Positions 1 to 6,915 of a DNA stretch of 11,647 bases are shown in pieces. The notes beneath the pieces are model-generated. The model had not been told where the DNA came from. It did no database searches and saw only the letters and a program-made list of their open reading frames with translations. This stretch comes from an uncultured Oscillospiraceae bacterium. Lineage in GTDB: Bacteria > Bacillota_A > Clostridia > Oscillospirales > Oscillospiraceae. The translations under genes and the position numbers were made by a program. The stretch lies in NCBI GenBank assembly GCA_900769845.1, contig CAAGIF010000054.1:1-11647 (forward strand). Direction: 5' to 3'. How positions within the stretch are numbered: the stretch's first letter is position 1; the number at the start of each line of letters is the position of its first letter.

Positions 1-25
1 GTTCAGACGTGTGCTCTTCCGATCT
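1..25. other. Illumina TruSeq Read 2 adapter remnant (not genomic)
   Basis: The first 25 bases match the 3' end of the standard TruSeq Read 2 adapter, finishing in GCTCTTCCGATCT. Genomic sequence starts at about position 26. The adapter extends the reading frame of the truncated lipoprotein gene with foreign codons, so any protein called through it carries an artificial C-terminus. The match is from memory of the adapter sequence and covers all 25 bases. Confidence 0.97.
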
Positions 26-396
26 GGAACAATGCAGAACAGGTCGCCGGTCTCACCCACAATTCTGTCTTCCGGAATCTCCAGCAGGAAGGGCAAATCG
101 GCACACAGCTGTGGAGCGTTTTCCTGCATGACCGCAAAGGGATCGACCGGAAGCGGGGAATCCAGCGTTTCGTGATATCCGAAATAGGCCACTGCAAACA
201 GCTGAGGTGTTTCGATCATGGCCTGCCGCAAGGAGTTCAGAGACGCAGCAGCTGCCGTCTTCCCGGCCGGTTCCGTAGCAGGCACAGCAGGAATAACCAT
301 ATTATCCTTTGTGGAATCAGGGGATTTTCCGCAGCCTGCGGTTATAAGGAGCAGAATCGCAAGCAATGCCGCGATCCAAGTTTGTTTCCTTCTCAT
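26..396 (-). CDS. Lipoprotein of unknown function, 3' end missing (contig edge)
   Basis: Seventh and last visible gene of the operon. It begins with ATG at 396-394, six bases after a strong AAGGAGGG site at 410-403. The protein opens MRRKQTWIAALLAILLL and then ITAGC, a clear signal peptide with a lipobox (lipidated Cys about residue 22), so it is predicted to be exported and anchored to the outer face of the membrane. A short Ala/Pro/Thr linker follows, then a globular part containing AVAYFGYHETLDSPL, VDPFAVMQENAPQLC and EDRIVGETGDLFCIVP. At least 123 codons are genomic; the rest lies beyond the adapter junction at 25/26. I do not recognise the family. Its position after a TMEM43-like gene and another lipoprotein suggests a role at the cell surface. 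Confidence 0.85.
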
Positions 397-422
397 AAAA
401 AACCCTCCTTCGGATATTCACA

Positions 423-502
423 GGAAAGCCCTGACTTCTCATCGGGGTTTTCCGGCAGATACCCTGCCGGGAAGTGACGGAAAGGGCCGTCACTTCCCGG
501 CA
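423..502. repeat. Nested hairpins between TMEM43-like and lipoprotein genes
   Basis: A perfect 16-bp stem pairs 465-480 with 487-502 around the six-base loop AAAGGG. On the plus strand the stem is followed by ATTTTT, so it looks like an intrinsic terminator in that direction, although no plus-strand gene is present. On the minus (coding) strand there is no T-run. A second, mutually exclusive 7-bp stem pairs 452-458 with 464-470. A third weak stem pairs 423-431 with 445-453, just upstream of the ribosome binding site of the next gene. Possible roles are transcript stabilisation, attenuation or a bidirectional terminator. The pairing is seen directly; the function is not known. Confidence 0.7.
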
Positions 503-519
503 ATTTTTAGCCGCTTGTA

Positions 520-1365
520 TCAGGCAGCCTTCTTCTCTTTCTTGACGATGAGGAATGCGCCTGCGCCCAGACAAAGCACTGCGCCAACGATTGCGATGAT
601 CATTCCTCCCCTTGCGGAGGATTCTGCGTTTTCCAGAACCTCAGCCTGGGTCAGATGTCCGGACTGCAATGCTTGCAGCGTCACATCCGGGACTCTCACC
701 AGCTGACCGTCTTTCTGCAATGCAACGGCAGTGTACTCCGGGCCATCGTCCATTTCATCATAAGAGATCCGGTAAGTGCCGACATAATCCCGATAGGCAT
801 TCTTATCGAACAAGGTGTTTACGGAATCAAGCGAATCTTCGTCCTGAGGCATCCAATCACCTTGATACAGATAGGTTTTTCCATCATCGGTGAAGGTGCC
901 CCATCCCATCTGATTCAGTTCCTTCTCGCTATATTCTGTACGCTTTTGATTGGCGCTGAGGGTCTGGAGCAGCTCCTCGGTCACAGCAAACCCACCCAGA
1001 GTCACATTGGGTGCAACGATCTTCTTGTTACCGCCGAAAGCACTCATATCTGTCTTCCATGCCCAATATTTGGTCTCATCTTCGGTGTCTTCTTCAATGT
1101 ACAGCTTTTCAACATGGCGGAATGCCACGGCACTGCTCAACGCAATACCCGTTTCTTTGTCCACGAAGGGTGCCGCATCCAGCGTTCCGGGAACGATAAC
1201 GACTTTTCCCTCGTTTTCGGGAAGCACCTTGCCGTCGCTGACATATACCGCATTGCTGATAACCTCAGCAGTCTCGGGGGCACCGGAATTGACGCTGAAG
1301 GCGCCAAACACGCAGAACAAACCAATCACGATCAAAACAATGCCAATTATTTTCTTTTTCAACAT
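520..1365 (-). CDS. TMEM43-like membrane protein
   Basis: 281 residues from the ATG at 1365-1363, which has an AGGAG site just upstream. An in-frame extension to 1479 exists but lacks a ribosome binding site and would put charged and Trp-rich sequence before the membrane helix, so it was not chosen. Residues 6-25 form a transmembrane helix after a KKK start, and residues about 251-272 form a second one followed by KKEKKAA. The region between resembles the TMEM43 family (PF07787): NEGKVVIVPGTL, then a 'fixed/varied element' passage with AVAFRHVEKLYIEE and a Trp-rich YWAWKTD segment. Many family members are longer with more C-terminal helices; this one has a single terminal helix, so the middle should lie outside the cell. 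In animals TMEM43 is an inner nuclear membrane/ER protein; the bacterial role is unknown. Family call is from pattern memory. Confidence 0.72.
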   Translation of the reverse strand: MLKKKIIGIVLIVIGLFCVFGAFSVNSGAPETAEVISNAVYVSDGKVLPENEGKVVIVPGTLDAAPFVDKETGIALSSAVAFRHVEKLYIEEDTEDETKYWAWKTDMSAFGGNKKIVAPNVTLGGFAVTEELLQTLSANQKRTEYSEKELNQMGWGTFTDDGKTYLYQGDWMPQDEDSLDSVNTLFDKNAYRDYVGTYRISYDEMDDGPEYTAVALQKDGQLVRVPDVTLQALQSGHLTQAEVLENAESSARGGMIIAIVGAVLCLGAGAFLIVKKEKKAA

Positions 1366-1435
1366 ATAATTCTCCTGCCAAAAGATTTTCGGATCAGCCG
1401 GAGCATCTTCCGCAAAACCAGCAAAAAACTTACCG

Positions 1436-1463
1436 GGAAGTGGTGAGTTTCCCCACCACTTCC
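1436..1463 (-). repeat. Intercistronic hairpin between large lipoprotein and TMEM43-like genes
   Basis: GGAAGTGGTG at 1436-1445 pairs perfectly with CACCACTTCC at 1454-1463 around an eight-base loop. On the minus strand a T6 run (complement of 1423-1428) lies about eight bases past the stem, too far for a textbook terminator but compatible with weak or partial termination after the large lipoprotein gene. The left arm shares CCGGGAAGTG, and the right arm CACTTCC, with the hairpin at 465-502. Confidence 0.6.
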
Positions 1464-1479
1464 TTTCTCGCGCAAACAA

Positions 1480-2949
1480 TCAGGAAACTTTGAGCTTAAA
1501 TGCAATGGCTTCCATTGCGGAATCGTCAGTGCGATCCTCTGTCATAACAACCAGAATACTGCCGTCTTCCATAACATCAGCTGTTGCGAACCAGGGATAA
1601 TAGGTTCCAAAGATATCTTTATCCTCAACCGCTCCCAGCCAGGTGCCGTCAGGAGTCCACAGAACCACATCCCGCATGTTGCCATCCAACGCCAGGAAAC
1701 CGTTTGCAGTTCTCGTAATATAGGTAACGGAACCCAAACCGATGGAAGCATTGGGATCTCCCTTTAGCTGCAGCTGAAGCTGACCGTTATGGTCATATAC
1801 GAACACGGTATGACCGCTGCCTTCCACAGGAGAGCCGGTCACATAGATGTACTTATCATCCACGTCCACCTGGCTGATAGTCTTTACTTCGCTGAAGGGC
1901 AGCGGTTCACCAACCAGTGCGCCGTCCTTAAAGGTAAACTTCTCGGTTGTTTCACCGGAGGAGAACCAGCTGATGCCCCAGGTGCCATCCGGTGCAAGGG
2001 TGAATTGGTCGGGACCGTTGTAGGAAAATACAACGGCATCGCCATCGTGACCAATGACAGGTTTCATAAAGTTGGACAGGACCAGGGTTCCGTTGGAATT
2101 CTCCACATTCTTGTATTCGTCATCCAAGGGGATTTCTCTGACAAAAGTCAGACTTGCCCCGTCAAAGGCATACTCACGCAGAACAAAGTCACTGAGCAGA
2201 TACACCTTGTCTCCAATCACTTCCACCTCATGATTGAAGGTCTCGAAAGTGGTCAGCGCTTCAGACATGGGAATGAAATCAGCGGAAACGGTGTAAGTAC
2301 CAACCATCTGGCTCATACTATCCAGCGCAATCGGCTCGCCGTCCCAGGGCCAGGCAGGCTCCTCGTTGTCAGTGCCGGAAGCGGTACAGACAATATTCTC
2401 AATCAGCGCGGGGACCCTGGGATCTTCCCAGTTGGTTGCATCGATGGTGTAGGTAACACCGGCAGCCTCATTACGGCCATAGAAGAAACGGTCGCCGTTA
2501 CTTTGATCCGTATACAGCATAGGTTGGCCACCAACATCTACGGTTTCGATTTCGCCGGCAGCATAAGCATGCATATCCACACCGTTCAGGTACAGATTCT
2601 TGCGGAAGCTTTCCGGATCCTTCTTCTCTGCCCAGATCGTCACAACGATCTCCGTCATTCCTTCTTCATTCAGAATACGCAGATAAACACCACCGCTGGA
2701 CTCGTAGAGACTGATGTCATCATCCGCCAGACTCCACCCGTCTTCTTCATTGTAGCTTACATTGAAGAAAGTGTTCTCATGAACAGTCAATGCGGGACCG
2801 GGTTCGGTAGGCGCTTCAGTCTCTTTGGGAGCTTCAGTTGGAGTGACAATGGGGGTGCTGTCTTTACTGTTGGGTTCCTTATCGTCGCCGCAGGCTGCCA
2901 GAGAAAGCGCCATCGCAAGGGCCAGCAGCAATGCAATCAGTTTTTTCAT
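1480..2949 (-). CDS. Large secreted lipoprotein, beta-propeller-like C-terminal half
   Basis: 489 residues, starting at ATG 2949-2947 behind an AGGAGG site. The N-terminus MKKLIALLLALAMALSLAAC is a lipoprotein signal peptide with lipobox LAAC, lipidated at Cys20. Residues about 25-55 are a flexible Pro/Thr/Glu linker (PTEAPKETEAPTEPG). Residues about 60-190 form one globular unit (for example HENTFFNVSYNEEDGWSL). From about 205 to the end there are repeated short strands of the type DGSILVVMTED, DDKYIYVTGSP, VFVYDHNGQLQLQL and LWTPDGTWLGAV, which look like blades of a beta-propeller. No catalytic motif is evident and I do not recognise a named family. It sits 72 bases behind the TPM protein gene, so it is probably co-expressed as an extracytoplasmic partner. 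The propeller is inferred from residue pattern only. Confidence 0.85.
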   Translation of the reverse strand: MKKLIALLLALAMALSLAACGDDKEPNSKDSTPIVTPTEAPKETEAPTEPGPALTVHENTFFNVSYNEEDGWSLADDDISLYESSGGVYLRILNEEGMTEIVVTIWAEKKDPESFRKNLYLNGVDMHAYAAGEIETVDVGGQPMLYTDQSNGDRFFYGRNEAAGVTYTIDATNWEDPRVPALIENIVCTASGTDNEEPAWPWDGEPIALDSMSQMVGTYTVSADFIPMSEALTTFETFNHEVEVIGDKVYLLSDFVLREYAFDGASLTFVREIPLDDEYKNVENSNGTLVLSNFMKPVIGHDGDAVVFSYNGPDQFTLAPDGTWGISWFSSGETTEKFTFKDGALVGEPLPFSEVKTISQVDVDDKYIYVTGSPVEGSGHTVFVYDHNGQLQLQLKGDPNASIGLGSVTYITRTANGFLALDGNMRDVVLWTPDGTWLGAVEDKDIFGTYYPWFATADVMEDGSILVVMTEDRTDDSAMEAIAFKLKVS

Positions 2950-3021
2950 ATCATTTCCTCCTAATGCCAGTTTTTCTTATTCACCGTTATCGTGATGAGC
3001 AACTACTTATTTTGTACACAC

Positions 3022-4560
3022 TCAGAAAGAACCGCCGCCGGTGCTTCTGGAAGAACCTCCACCGGAGGAGCTGCTGGAAGAGGACTTCTTGGTACGGGAC
3101 ACAGTCCGGTACAGGTAGATATCGCTCTGGTGTGTAAGATTCATGCTGTTCTGTTTTACATAGGCATTGGCCTGACTCTGTTTGTGGACAGATTTCAGCT
3201 GCGCCTTCAGAATGAAGGCGACGATAAGACCCACCGCAATGCCGATCACCAGACTAATTGCCAGATTCTTGCCGATATTAAAGGGGAATCCGTTCAGATG
3301 GCCGTCCAGATAGTAGACGCATTGATCTGCAAATTTTGTGAAAGCGGCAGCATAGCTCCCGTCAGACAGATCGGATACAAATGCATCGCCCATTGCGTCG
3401 ATATCATCGCCGTCAATGGCAACACCGGCAAAACCGTTACTGAGAATTCTGTATTCTCTGGGATCCATGCACACCAGCAGCAGAACGCCGTCGTGGTTTT
3501 CACCGTAACCGAAGCCCATGGTGTCATAGAGATATTCCAGATACCGGTCAATGTCTGCGCCGTCCATGGAAGCGATGGTGCAGACCACGATCTGTGCCTG
3601 GTAGGTGCTGCTGATACTCTGCAGTTTTCCGGTCAATACGGCTTCTTCCCCGTCAGTCAGCAGATCCGCCTTATCATAGAGGAAATACTTCTCTGCTTCA
3701 GAGGTATCGGCAACAGGGGTGAAACAATCCGCAGCCGCATCCAGGAATTCGCTGACGCCCTCAATGTATGTATCCGCCCGGTCGTAAACGGAACGGAGAT
3801 TCTCTTCGGTGGCCAGGTCAATTTCTTCTCCCTTGCCGCCATAGAAGGCAAACCAGCTATCCGCATTTTCCAGCATGATCACATAGTCCTGGATACCGCC
3901 GAGAAGCGTTTCAAGATCATAGTTCTCAAGGTCATCCTCGATGGTGTAGACAAAGAAGATACCCACGCCGCATTCTTCATAGATGGCTGCAGCCTGCTTA
4001 TTCAGCAGATCTACCTCGGCACCCGCCAGATAACCGATCTCATCTGCAACAAAGCTGACTTCTTTGATATCTGCATTGCTGCCAACTCCCTTGCCGTCAT
4101 GGGAGGGCATCTGCTGTGCAGCAGCGTCGGTTCCCGGAAAAAGTTCCCCAACTGCTTCCATGAAGGCCATAATGCCCTCAGAATAGGTTTCAGTTTCGTC
4201 ATAGACAGCCCGGAGCGCAGACTTTGTATCAGGATCGATTTCTTCGCATTTGCCACCCAGGTACATATACCAGTGGGTCTCGTTTTCTACCATGAGCACA
4301 TAGTTTGTGATCCCCTTTACGAAGAAGCGCGTGTCGATGGTATCTATGTCCTCAGTTGCGAGATAGGAAAAGAAGACGCCTACACCGGTCTGCTCATAGA
4401 TCTCCCACGCGAAGTCGCTCAGCGCCGTAGATTCCTCCGAAGTCAGATATCCCAGTTCGTCATAAACGAAATTGATATTTCTTTCTTTTGCGGAAACGGA
4501 CAGCGCAAGGCTGCAGCAAAGGATCAGCGCAAAGAGCGTGCAAATCATTTTTCTGGTCAT
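3022..4560 (-). CDS. Triple TPM-domain exported membrane protein (YdjH-like)
   Basis: 512 residues from ATG 4560-4558. A GTG at 4569 is in frame, but it abuts the AAGGAGG site, whereas the ATG has eight-base spacing. Residues 1-24 are a signal peptide ending SVSA. Residues about 29-141 and 168-280 are two similar domains in tandem: FVYDELGYLT against FVADEIGYLA, TGVGVFF against CGVGIFF, and YVLMVEN against YVIMLEN, repeating every 139 residues. Residues about 291-419 are a more canonical TPM domain (PF04536) with YDKADLLTDGEE, QAQIVVCTI, HDGVLLLVCMDPREYRI and a Tyr-rich end. A transmembrane helix at 431-451 precedes a basic cytoplasmic tail ending in Ser/Gly repeats (SSSSSSSGGGSS, TGGGSF), a hallmark of YgcG/YdjH-type proteins. 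TPM domains are reported as phosphatases in some plant thylakoid proteins, but bacterial activity is unproven. The gene starts 13 bases after the zinc-ribbon gene stops. Confidence 0.9.
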   Translation of the reverse strand: MTRKMICTLFALILCCSLALSVSAKERNINFVYDELGYLTSEESTALSDFAWEIYEQTGVGVFFSYLATEDIDTIDTRFFVKGITNYVLMVENETHWYMYLGGKCEEIDPDTKSALRAVYDETETYSEGIMAFMEAVGELFPGTDAAAQQMPSHDGKGVGSNADIKEVSFVADEIGYLAGAEVDLLNKQAAAIYEECGVGIFFVYTIEDDLENYDLETLLGGIQDYVIMLENADSWFAFYGGKGEEIDLATEENLRSVYDRADTYIEGVSEFLDAAADCFTPVADTSEAEKYFLYDKADLLTDGEEAVLTGKLQSISSTYQAQIVVCTIASMDGADIDRYLEYLYDTMGFGYGENHDGVLLLVCMDPREYRILSNGFAGVAIDGDDIDAMGDAFVSDLSDGSYAAAFTKFADQCVYYLDGHLNGFPFNIGKNLAISLVIGIAVGLIVAFILKAQLKSVHKQSQANAYVKQNSMNLTHQSDIYLYRTVSRTKKSSSSSSSGGGSSRSTGGGSF

Positions 4561-4573
4561 ATTTCGCACCTCC

Positions 4574-5800
4574 TTACAGCCACATGAGGTAGCTTACGGC
4601 AAATGCCGCAGCAGCTACCGCGCCGGACACACCCACCAGCCATGTCCAGAATTTACCCTTATCCATAGGCAGGTCACCGGCCACTTTACCGGTCTGGCCG
4701 TTGATGCCGAAGGTGAACTTCTGACCGTTCCAGTCGGTGTTCAGGATCCATACCGGGTACAGGGCATATCGCGCCCTGCCGTTTTGCAGATTGACGGCAG
4801 AATCAACCGTCGTGACGGAGGAATAGCCATGGACTGTGGAGCGGAAGGCTTCCTCCGTGCTGCGCTTGATGCGCTCATTTGCCCGGTCAATACTGGAGGG
4901 CGCATCCACATCGTACTTATCCGCAAGGAAACCAGGCAAATAGGCTGACTTGAACGGAACGGCACCTGTGATGTCGTAAGGCTCAATGGATTCCATCAGC
5001 GTATCATCCATCTTGGTGGAGCCGTCCACCGGCACATTTTCAAAGCCGATGCCGCCGCTGCGGTATACGGAATAATAGGTGGTTTCGGTGTAGCGGTATT
5101 CGCTGTCGCTCCATGAGCGGGTCCGGGACGCTCTGTAATGGATATCCGCATCTGCGTCTGCGTCGAAGAGCCACACCGGCACATACAAGCCCTTGACTTC
5201 TTCGATATGGTTCTGGTCCTTGAATACCTTGGGAAGCAGCAGCTTTCCCTTGTAGTGGTTGTTCAGTGCTTCAACAGCAGCTTTCTTATCCACCTGAAAG
5301 GGGATCACCAGATCCGGCTTCAAGGCGCCTGTAAAGTGGCCTGCCAGCACCACGGGATTGCCGCAGTAGGGACAGTGGGTGGCACCGGTGGTCTCGTCTG
5401 CCACGATCTCACCGCCGCATTGCTTGCAGCTATAGACCCGCAGCCCATCGGTCTCACCTTCATCCCAAGCTCCGCCCGCCTGAGTGTCCCAGGTCATAGT
5501 GTCCTGCTTCTTCTCAGCCTGCCGGGCGGCGAGAGCCAGCAAGGCTTCCACTTCAAATTCCGCGCCGCATCTGGGACAGGTGGCTTCCTTATCCCCCGGC
5601 TGGAAATACACTTCCACGTTGCAGGCGGGACAGGTGGGGTTGGGTGCAGCAGCGGCTGCCTTTTTTGCGTAGAAGGATTCCACCTCCGCCACTTCGTAGG
5701 AGCTGCCGCAGTATTCACATTCCAGCTTTCCGCTGCCCGCCGCGAAATGCAGCGGGCCGGTGCAGGTCGGACACTGGTAGGTATTGATCGCAGTTGCCAT
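4574..5800 (-). CDS. Triple zinc-ribbon, tail-anchored membrane protein (YdjG-like)
   Basis: 408 residues, ATG at 5800-5798 behind AAGGAG. Three CxxC...CxxC zinc ribbons lie in the N-terminal third: C10/C13/C28/C31, C57/C60/C75/C78 and C125/C128/C143/C146. An Ala-rich helical stretch lies between the first two (AKKAAAAA). The middle (about 155-380) is a conserved-looking globular domain with PDLVIPFQVDKKAAVEAL, EVKGLYVPVWLFDADADADI, AYLPGFLADKYDVD and RYALYPVWILNTDWNGQKF, then a C-terminal membrane helix at about 386-406. This matches proteins often annotated 'TFIIB-type zinc ribbon' or 'PriA-like zinc ribbon', including B. subtilis YdjG. DNA binding should not be assumed: the anchor makes it a cytoplasmic-face membrane protein, and the ribbons more likely mediate protein contacts. 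Its stop codon overlaps the ribosome binding site of the TPM gene (TAAGGAGG), implying coupled translation. Confidence 0.87.
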   Translation of the reverse strand: MATAINTYQCPTCTGPLHFAAGSGKLECEYCGSSYEVAEVESFYAKKAAAAAPNPTCPACNVEVYFQPGDKEATCPRCGAEFEVEALLALAARQAEKKQDTMTWDTQAGGAWDEGETDGLRVYSCKQCGGEIVADETTGATHCPYCGNPVVLAGHFTGALKPDLVIPFQVDKKAAVEALNNHYKGKLLLPKVFKDQNHIEEVKGLYVPVWLFDADADADIHYRASRTRSWSDSEYRYTETTYYSVYRSGGIGFENVPVDGSTKMDDTLMESIEPYDITGAVPFKSAYLPGFLADKYDVDAPSSIDRANERIKRSTEEAFRSTVHGYSSVTTVDSAVNLQNGRARYALYPVWILNTDWNGQKFTFGINGQTGKVAGDLPMDKGKFWTWLVGVSGAVAAAAFAVSYLMWL

Positions 5801-5828
5801 ATGACCACTCCTTATTCAGAAAAATCTA

Positions 5829-6881
5829 TTACAGCTTGCTGCCGCAGCTCTGGCAGAACTTGCCACCCTCATAGGGTGCGCCGCAGTTGGGGCAGAATTT
5901 CGGCTTAGGAGTTTCCTGCACAGGGGTGCCGCCGGGTTCCAGGTGCCCTAACCGCAATTTTGCATCTTCCACTGCAGCATCATTCAGTGCCCTGACCCGC
6001 TCCCAATCAGGATCGGAAAGTGTGGTGGCCTGACGTGCGACTTCAGCCCCCAGTGTAACGGCGGTGAGCAAATCGGGCGCATTTTTGATTCGCTCGATTA
6101 TCATAAGAATAGACTCCAGATTGGCAGTCTGGGCAACAGGAGCGACCACGCCACGCTTGCCGTCTTCCACAGCCTGCTCGATTTTCTGGCAGATCATGCG
6201 GCACTCTTCATACCGGCGGTTTTCGGAAGAATTCCGGTAGGAATGGGTCTGTACACCTGCGGTGCTGACACCGACACCCTGCAGCAGGCCTGCCAAAGCT
6301 GCACCGCCAAAACCGCCGCCAATATCGCCGACAGTCTCCAATGTAATGCAGCTACCATTGATGCGGAACTTAATGTCATCAAAATAGGGATTGTTGCGGA
6401 TCTCCATTTTGATGTAGAAATCGTGGTGGTGCTTGTAACGGCGGGGGTTGCAGCTGACCATCTGACCCTCTGCAATCTTCTCCTTGATTTCCTCGTCCCG
6501 CACATCAATGTCGGTAACGCAGGAGACCACATCTCTGAAGGAAATGATATCGGGATTTTCCGCCTTGTAGTCAGATCTGCTGGTCACAAAGAAGCGGGTG
6601 GGAACACCGCCGACCTCTTCAATGTACATATAGTATTCTTCATCGCCAATTTTTCTGGAAATTGTAAAGTTCTCATGTTCCTTTGCGTTTTGTTCCCGGT
6701 AGGCCAGCTGTTCCTTGATCTGCGCCACAGTCGCATGTCTGCGATCCTCAAACCAGGGGGATAGGAGCTTCACGCAATCCTTGCAGATCTCGCCGTCTTC
6801 CAGCTTTTTATAGCCGAACATGCCTACTTCTTTACCGCAGATCTCACAATCCTGCTTTTTAAAAACATCAAACAGACCCAT
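5829..6881 (-). CDS. DUF4428-type zinc-finger protein with C-terminal zinc ribbon
   Basis: 350 residues, ATG at 6881-6879 behind AAGGAG. The N-terminus carries C12/C15 and C33/C36 in the order CEICGKEVGMFGYKKLEDG then ICKDC, the pattern of the DUF4428 putative zinc finger (PF14471). Residues about 70-180 form a globular domain (YYMYIEEVGGVPTRFFVTS, ISFRDVVSCVTDIDV, DFYIKMEIRNNPYFDDIKF), resembling the membrane- or lipid-binding fold often seen behind DUF4428, though that is only an impression. Residues 185-208 are a Gly/Ala-rich hydrophobic stretch (GDIGGGFGGAALAGLLQGVG) that could touch the membrane. The C-terminus is a zinc ribbon with C330/C333/C343/C346 after a Pro-rich linker. There is no signal peptide, so it is predicted to be cytoplasmic. 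It lies between the SPFH and zinc-ribbon genes with gaps of 34 and 28 bases, and probably belongs to the same membrane-surface complex. Confidence 0.85.
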   Translation of the reverse strand: MGLFDVFKKQDCEICGKEVGMFGYKKLEDGEICKDCVKLLSPWFEDRRHATVAQIKEQLAYREQNAKEHENFTISRKIGDEEYYMYIEEVGGVPTRFFVTSRSDYKAENPDIISFRDVVSCVTDIDVRDEEIKEKIAEGQMVSCNPRRYKHHHDFYIKMEIRNNPYFDDIKFRINGSCITLETVGDIGGGFGGAALAGLLQGVGVSTAGVQTHSYRNSSENRRYEECRMICQKIEQAVEDGKRGVVAPVAQTANLESILMIIERIKNAPDLLTAVTLGAEVARQATTLSDPDWERVRALNDAAVEDAKLRLGHLEPGGTPVQETPKPKFCPNCGAPYEGGKFCQSCGSKL

Positions 6882-6915
6882 AATTCATTTCTCCTTTTTT
6901 GTATTATAGAATTGA

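Noticed and set aside
3..197. Minus-strand frame ending in the adapter (…IGRAHV)
   Set aside because: It is out of frame with the lipoprotein gene and its end is translated adapter.
1789..4587. Two long plus-strand frames (391 and 531 codons) opposite the lipoprotein and TPM genes
   Set aside because: They are antisense shadows. The minus-strand genes have signal peptides, domain motifs and good ribosome binding sites; the plus frames have none.
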